Assembly: GCA_031266855.1 (NCBI GenBank)
Contig: JAISAF010000457.1
Span: 1 to 12,924, forward strand
Reading direction: 5' to 3'
Source: Spirochaetales bacterium
GTDB taxonomy: Bacteria > Spirochaetota > Spirochaetia > DTKZ01
Length of the DNA stretch: 12,924 bases
In this document: positions 9,901 through 12,924 of the stretch, one piece after another
How the letters are laid out: each line of letters begins with the position of its first letter
How positions within the stretch are numbered: the stretch's first letter is position 1
The notes under the pieces: generated by a model
The model's database searches: none
Seen by the model: the letters and a program-made list of their open reading frames with translations, nothing else
What the model was told of the DNA's origin: nothing
Made by a program: the position numbers and the translations under genes

Positions 9901-12670
9901 CCTTGAGGTAAAAATTATAGGGAAGGGCGGGGCACGCCTGTGCCGTCTTGAATCCCGCGGGCCTGACGGCGATTACGAAACCCTTCTTACAGTCGCGGAT
10001 GAGAAATCCTTTGATGAGTGTCTTGCTTTAATTGAGGACTGCCTTGCCCTGATTGCGGAGAATTCCGGCAAAAAAAAATCCGGTGACAAAGAAATAATCA
10101 CACGGGAAATAATCATATATGTAAAAACCGGCGCAAAAACCGATGTAAAAGACGGCGGAAAGGCCGGCGGGGACAGGAATTTCCGGGAGGACTGCGTGGC
10201 AGGCATAAAGAAACTTCCGCCGCGGGCCGCGTATATCAGCCTGGGATTTCTTGAAGGAACCGACCTTTCATGGCAGTCCTTCATCCCCAAAAAAACCGCC
10301 AGGGCTGTATCCTGGGCCGCTGAGGAGGGCAGGGCTTCGCTTAGCCCCTTAAGCTACCGGGAACTGCGCATTTACCGGCTTTCACGATTTAAAACCGAAC
10401 TCCTCCAGGCCGGCGAAGACTTTTATATTTTCTACTGTGTAAGCACGGAAAATGAACGCGATGAACGCCTGATGGTATTCGCGGAAGTTTCCTCTACCCG
10501 CGCGGAGATGGCGCCAACAGGCGCCATCGGACGCATGGTGGCTTTTGAAAAAACTTTCATGGACGCCGTGTACGCCCTGCGCGCGGAGCAAATCCGCCGC
10601 AGAAACCGCCTGCACTGGAACAGGATCGTTATCCATATACGGCCCGTTCTGGACGCGAGTATGAATCAGATACAGGATTACGCGTCCCTGCTCGCCTCGC
10701 GGACGCCCGGTCTTGGTATCGAACGGCTGTCCATCTACTGCCGTATCCCAAATGCCGAAACCGGAAAAGCCGAAGAGCAGGAACTCCTTTTCGATAATAT
10801 TGTCGGTACGAGATTCACCCTCTCAAGCCGTACTCCCGTATGCGCTCCTATGGAACCGATGGACGCCTACGTCGCGAAAGTTGTCCGCTCGCGCCAGCGC
10901 AATACCTTCTATCCCTACGAAGTTATACGCATGTTGACGGAGGAAGGGGACGAGGACCTTCCCCCCGGCGGGTTCGAGGAATACGATCTGTCGGAAAATC
11001 CGGAAAATCCGGAAAGTCCGGGAAATCCGGCGAATTCAGCAAATCCGGGAAATTCAGGAAATCCAGACAATTCCAGCGGGACTTTGCCCGAAAAAACCTA
11101 TTGCTCCGTCCGGGGAAGACCCTACGGGCAGAACAAAGGAAATATCGTTTTCGGCCTTATTTCGAACCGCCTTCCCGGACCCGGAGACAGGATCCTGCGC
11201 CGCGTCATTATTATTTCAGACCCCGTGGCGGATTTTGGCTCTCTTACCGAGACCGAATGCCGGCGCGTGAACGCGGCCCTCGACCTTGCCGAAGACCTCG
11301 GCATTCCCGCGGAATTCCTGCCCATATCCGGCGGAGCCCGTATCGACATGGACTCAGGAACCGAAAACCTCGACTGGACCGCCAGCACCCTGCGGCGTAT
11401 TATCGAATACACCCAGCGGGGGAAGGAACTCAACATCATTGTCGCGGGTATTAACGTAGGCGCGCAAAGCTATTGGGACGCCGAGGCAAGCATGCTTATG
11501 CATACGCGGGGCCTGCTCATTATGACAGAAGACGCCTCACTGCTGCTCACCGGCAAAACCGCCCTGGATTTTTCCGGCTCGGTTTCCGCGGAAGACAACG
11601 TGGGCATCGGAGGCGTTGCCAAAATAATGGAACCCAACGGCCAGGCCCAAATCCGCGTAAAAAATCTCAAGGAAGCCTGGATGGTTTTATTCCGTCATTA
11701 CAGCCTAAGCTACCGCGAACCAGGCGCCCTCTATCCTCCACGCGCGCCGACACAGGACCCCCAGGACAGGGACATCAGCGTTTTTCCCTACAAAGACAAT
11801 CTGGGCCAGGGCTTTACCAGCGTCGGCGATATTTTCAGCCCGAAACTGAACCCCGAACGCAAGAAACCCTTCGATATCCGCCAGGTGATGCTCTCCCTTA
11901 TCGACCAGGACATGCCCCGCCTCGAACGCTGGGGCGCTATGCGCGACGCGGAAACCGCCGTTGTATGGGAAGCCCGCATCGCCGGATACGCCGCGGGAAT
12001 CATCGGCATTGAAAGCCGCCCCGTTCCCCGCCAAGGCGATATCCCCTGGGACGGCCCGGAAAACTGGTCAGGCGGAACGCTCTTCCCCCTCAGTTCCAAA
12101 AAAGTAGCGCGCGGCATTAACGCTTTCTCCGGCCGGCTGCCCCTGGTCATGCTCGCGAATCTCTCCGGATTTGACGGCTCCCCCGAATCCCTGCGCAAAC
12201 TCCAGTTGGAATACGGCGCCGAAATCGGACGCGCCGTTGTCAATTTCCGCGGCCCCTTTATCTTCGTAGTCATCGCCCGCTATCACGGCGGCGCCTACGT
12301 CGTCTTCTCAAAACGGCTCAACGCCCGGCTGCACAGCGTCGCCCTTGAAGGCGCATACGCCTCAGTCATCGGCGGCGCACCCGCGGCGGCAGTGGTCTTC
12401 CCCTCCCTCGTCCTTAAGGAAACCTATCAGGACTCACAGCTTATCGACGCACAGGAAAAACTCAAAAGCGACCCTGACTTTTCCCAAAAAGACTTCGAGG
12501 AAATTTTCCACCGCGTCCACACAGAAAAACAAACCGCCCTCGCCGCGCGCTTTGACAGCATCCACACCGTTGAACGCGCCAAAAAAGCCGGCTCCATCGA
12601 CGCCATTATCACAGTAAAAAACCTGCGCCCATACATCGTCCAAAAAATCGCCGAACAAACGCACACATAG
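6938..12670 (+). CDS. Single-chain biotin-dependent carboxylase, eukaryotic-type acetyl-CoA carboxylase architecture
   Basis: 1910 residues. It should carboxylate biotin with ATP and bicarbonate and transfer CO2 to an acyl-CoA, most likely acetyl-CoA to malonyl-CoA. Domain order: biotin carboxylase about 12-490 (glycine loop NAGGGRGI at 181-188, CSVQRKNQK 249-257, EVNTRLQVEH 318-327, Arg366 in EARLNAEDP); a linker domain about 500-605; the biotin carrier with EAMKM and biotinyl Lys644; a central region about 690-1310; and carboxyltransferase about 1310-1860 (RPYGQNKGNIVFG from 1394, SGGAR 1464-1468, INVGAQSYW, VVWEARIAGYAAGIIGIESR with Arg1680). The central stretch HWNRIVIHIRPVLD and the carboxyltransferase align by eye with eukaryotic ACC, not with bacterial AccA/AccD. 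It is slightly shorter than the yeast enzyme (~2230). Substrate is not proven. An Asn-Pro-rich linker lies at 1354-1380. Leaderless start. Confidence 0.93.
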   Translation: MLKSEPGLKDDARIGIVNRGEAAIRFIRAVRDFNQLCGTKMQTVAFYTDRERDALFVQQADEAHAFSYFPGCAGSTGSPYLNRDLVMEALLASNCSALWPGWGFLSEDAGFAALVEKAGLVFLGPSSAAMSLLGDKIGAKELAEKNDVPVCPWSGGPVKDIASAREIAREIGYPVIIKAANAGGGRGIRFVPASGDLDAAWKSAVDETLRITGNSVVFIERLVEKGRHMEVQVLADRFGNVKTFGVRDCSVQRKNQKIVEETPAPDFDSKVSQAMEAAASRLIRAAGYQSAGTVEFLYDLGGLGRVGRSGGGEFYFMEVNTRLQVEHTVTEQLYGVDLVHGQIRVARGEDISALNPLPRGAVIEARLNAEDPNQDFRPAPGKVLRFRIPSGPGIRVDSGIEEGSEISPDFDSMVAKIIACGPDRPSAIARLERALQEMRIKIGGGTTNRSFVLGLLSNPDIRRGGVHTRFVEELLSSPHGVSRNSFWPQALICAAIERYHRGYSEDFANFSQQMFTFGSPRNLRSGTGHEVQMNALGQPFSFLVRYVGENWYSLRLKGDEDFSVRYVRTQGEAYLFAGGKRRHVQISERGDSLQVEIDGIPYEFETESGGMIKSPSPALVLSVPLSPGAVVERGDVLLTLEAMKMEMIVPSPQAGLVREIRVKAGEQVGAGQVLVVLDGGEKTEIPGNGNSGRNARVEVSFEDFRDSGNRSEWERLRREVLAVFAGFDSSPAASGLFEDIIDFVKANPDFNTAFRLLIQNTLEFFAAIQSLFAMGRTGSPGAEVERISSSQELLSHYFKRSVDREKGLPESFVEALSRVFALYRPGESGSVEDTRHLIFNIFRSQADSALKQKLLLAALSLTGIWQDHQNEDAAGNAAGLLDEIVLLVQARMPALADAAINARYRVFDRRRLESIEKQKRAQLKRLVDLVVKARANRRGDQPFFDRIQNLGNSAAPEFVNLCLNRKEKKTAETALEGLCRRMNRDRDCLEVKIIGKGGARLCRLESRGPDGDYETLLTVADEKSFDECLALIEDCLALIAENSGKKKSGDKEIITREIIIYVKTGAKTDVKDGGKAGGDRNFREDCVAGIKKLPPRAAYISLGFLEGTDLSWQSFIPKKTARAVSWAAEEGRASLSPLSYRELRIYRLSRFKTELLQAGEDFYIFYCVSTENERDERLMVFAEVSSTRAEMAPTGAIGRMVAFEKTFMDAVYALRAEQIRRRNRLHWNRIVIHIRPVLDASMNQIQDYASLLASRTPGLGIERLSIYCRIPNAETGKAEEQELLFDNIVGTRFTLSSRTPVCAPMEPMDAYVAKVVRSRQRNTFYPYEVIRMLTEEGDEDLPPGGFEEYDLSENPENPESPGNPANSANPGNSGNPDNSSGTLPEKTYCSVRGRPYGQNKGNIVFGLISNRLPGPGDRILRRVIIISDPVADFGSLTETECRRVNAALDLAEDLGIPAEFLPISGGARIDMDSGTENLDWTASTLRRIIEYTQRGKELNIIVAGINVGAQSYWDAEASMLMHTRGLLIMTEDASLLLTGKTALDFSGSVSAEDNVGIGGVAKIMEPNGQAQIRVKNLKEAWMVLFRHYSLSYREPGALYPPRAPTQDPQDRDISVFPYKDNLGQGFTSVGDIFSPKLNPERKKPFDIRQVMLSLIDQDMPRLERWGAMRDAETAVVWEARIAGYAAGIIGIESRPVPRQGDIPWDGPENWSGGTLFPLSSKKVARGINAFSGRLPLVMLANLSGFDGSPESLRKLQLEYGAEIGRAVVNFRGPFIFVVIARYHGGAYVVFSKRLNARLHSVALEGAYASVIGGAPAAAVVFPSLVLKETYQDSQLIDAQEKLKSDPDFSQKDFEEIFHRVHTEKQTALAARFDSIHTVERAKKAGSIDAIITVKNLRPYIVQKIAEQTHT
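10997..11077 (+). repeat. 9-bp coding repeat (Asn-Pro/Ser-x linker) in the carboxylase
   Basis: Nine degenerate 9-base units of the type AATCCGGAA encode residues 1354-1380 as triplets NPE, NPE, SPG, NPA, NSA, NPG, NSG, NPD, NSS. It lies inside the carboxyltransferase region, between FYPYEVIRMLTEE and RPYGQNKGNIVFG, where other family members have a variable surface loop. Whole-unit gain or loss would keep the frame. Confidence 0.85.
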
Positions 12671-12706
12671 ACAACGCGCGTTAGCCGCTATCTGTAATAA
12701 TAGATT

Positions 12707-12825
12707 GGGCGCATTTTTGGCGCTTCGCGCCAAAAACCGGGCTTTTCGGGACTCCGCTATCGCTCCGGCCCCGGCGCTTGAGCGCCGTGGCTGCTTCGCA
12801 TCCCTCCAATCCCTTGCGCGCGCCC
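12707..12825 (-). repeat. Branched interspersed repeat, copy D (divergent)
   Basis: Minus-oriented copy just after the carboxylase stop. Outer stem: GGGCGC (12707-12712) with GCGCCC (12820-12825). One hairpin is TTTTTGGCGC (12714-12723), loop TTC, GCGCCAAAAA (12727-12736), 10 pairs; the other is CGGCGC (12772-12777) with GCGCCG (12782-12787). On the minus strand AAAGCCCGGTTTTTGGCGC, AGCGATAGCGGA and AAGGGATTGGAGGGAT are the recognisable conserved parts; the first joint is more divergent than in A-C. No gene is visible in 12671-12924. Confidence 0.7.
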
Positions 12826-12830
12826 AGCGG

Positions 12831-12868
12831 CAGACCAGCGGAATTGCGTACGCAATTCCGCTGGTCTG
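12831..12868. repeat. 38-bp perfect palindrome
   Basis: CAGACCAGCGGAATTGCG (12831-12848), central TA, CGCAATTCCGCTGGTCTG (12851-12868): every base is self-complementary, with no unpaired loop required. It abuts branched-repeat copy D on the side away from the carboxylase. A smaller hairpin, CAAGCG (12881-12886) with CGCTTG (12894-12899), follows. It could form a cruciform, bind a dimeric protein or be the tip of a larger repeat cut by the window edge. Confidence 0.8.
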
Positions 12869-12924
12869 ATTCCAAAACCGCAAGCGTGACAGTCGCTTGT
12901 TAGCGTGGTGGTGGCAGCCGGAGG

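Noticed and set aside
9961..10741. Replication origin or terminus inside the carboxylase gene to explain the skew change
   Set aside because: No DnaA-box cluster, AT-rich unwinding stretch or origin-associated genes are seen, and the lar operon shows a similar gradient in the other direction.
12714..12736. Intrinsic terminator of the carboxylase gene
   Set aside because: The hairpin is strong but on the + strand its T run is before the stem and A follows it, so there is no U tail; it is the conserved hairpin of copy D.

Overview
The window is bacterial. Most genes have a high GC content (hand-counted rows in the large carboxylase gene reach about 60%), but one two-gene unit at 4926-6580 is clearly AT-richer. 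The gene content, dense interspersed intergenic repeats and near-leaderless promoters suggest to me an anaerobic, spirochaete-like (Treponema-type) genome. That is an impression from gene style, not something the sequence proves.

Layout from left to right. Bases 1-462 hold a possible tail of an upstream gene, a paired-palindrome repeat (111-185) and copy A of a branched repeat. A dihydrofolate reductase gene (folA, +) follows at 463-1149. An inverted-repeat element carrying a terminator-like hairpin (1210-1332) separates it from a convergent operon on the minus strand, larE-larC-larB (4310 down to 1341), which makes the nickel-pincer nucleotide cofactor of lactate racemase-type enzymes. larE and larC overlap by 4 bases, and larC and larB are separated by 1 base at a tandemly duplicated junction. 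Bases 4311-4922 hold the lar promoter, copy C of the branched repeat, three strong palindromes and a second inverted-repeat element. An AT-rich pair follows (4926-6398, a C39-like cysteine peptidase-fold protein of unknown role, and 6386-6580, a small charged protein), with its own consensus-like promoter and a weak terminator. Bases 6581-6937 hold a third inverted-repeat element, branched-repeat copy B and a promoter. The rest is a single 1910-residue biotin-dependent carboxylase (6938-12670) with the full domain order of a eukaryotic acetyl-CoA carboxylase, followed by branched-repeat copy D and a 38-base perfect palindrome.

How the genes work together. LarB, LarC and LarE are three successive enzymes of one cofactor pathway; no consumer of the cofactor (LarA family) and no nickel transporter is in the window. 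The large carboxylase carries biotin carboxylase, biotin carrier and carboxyltransferase in one chain, so it should make malonyl-CoA (or a close relative) without separate Acc subunits. FolA regenerates tetrahydrofolate. I see no direct functional link between these units.

The strongest unexplained signal is the four-copy branched repeat (A 214-325 +, B 6749-6856 +, C 4401-4507 -, D 12707-12825 -). Each copy has a closing stem and two hairpins whose sequences differ between copies yet stay base-paired, while the joining segments (AGCGGAAAGCCC-like) are conserved. Copies A, B and C each lie just upstream of a gene and point in that gene's direction. Copy D points backwards into the 3' end of the carboxylase, and there the strand composition of that gene reverses from G-rich to C-rich.
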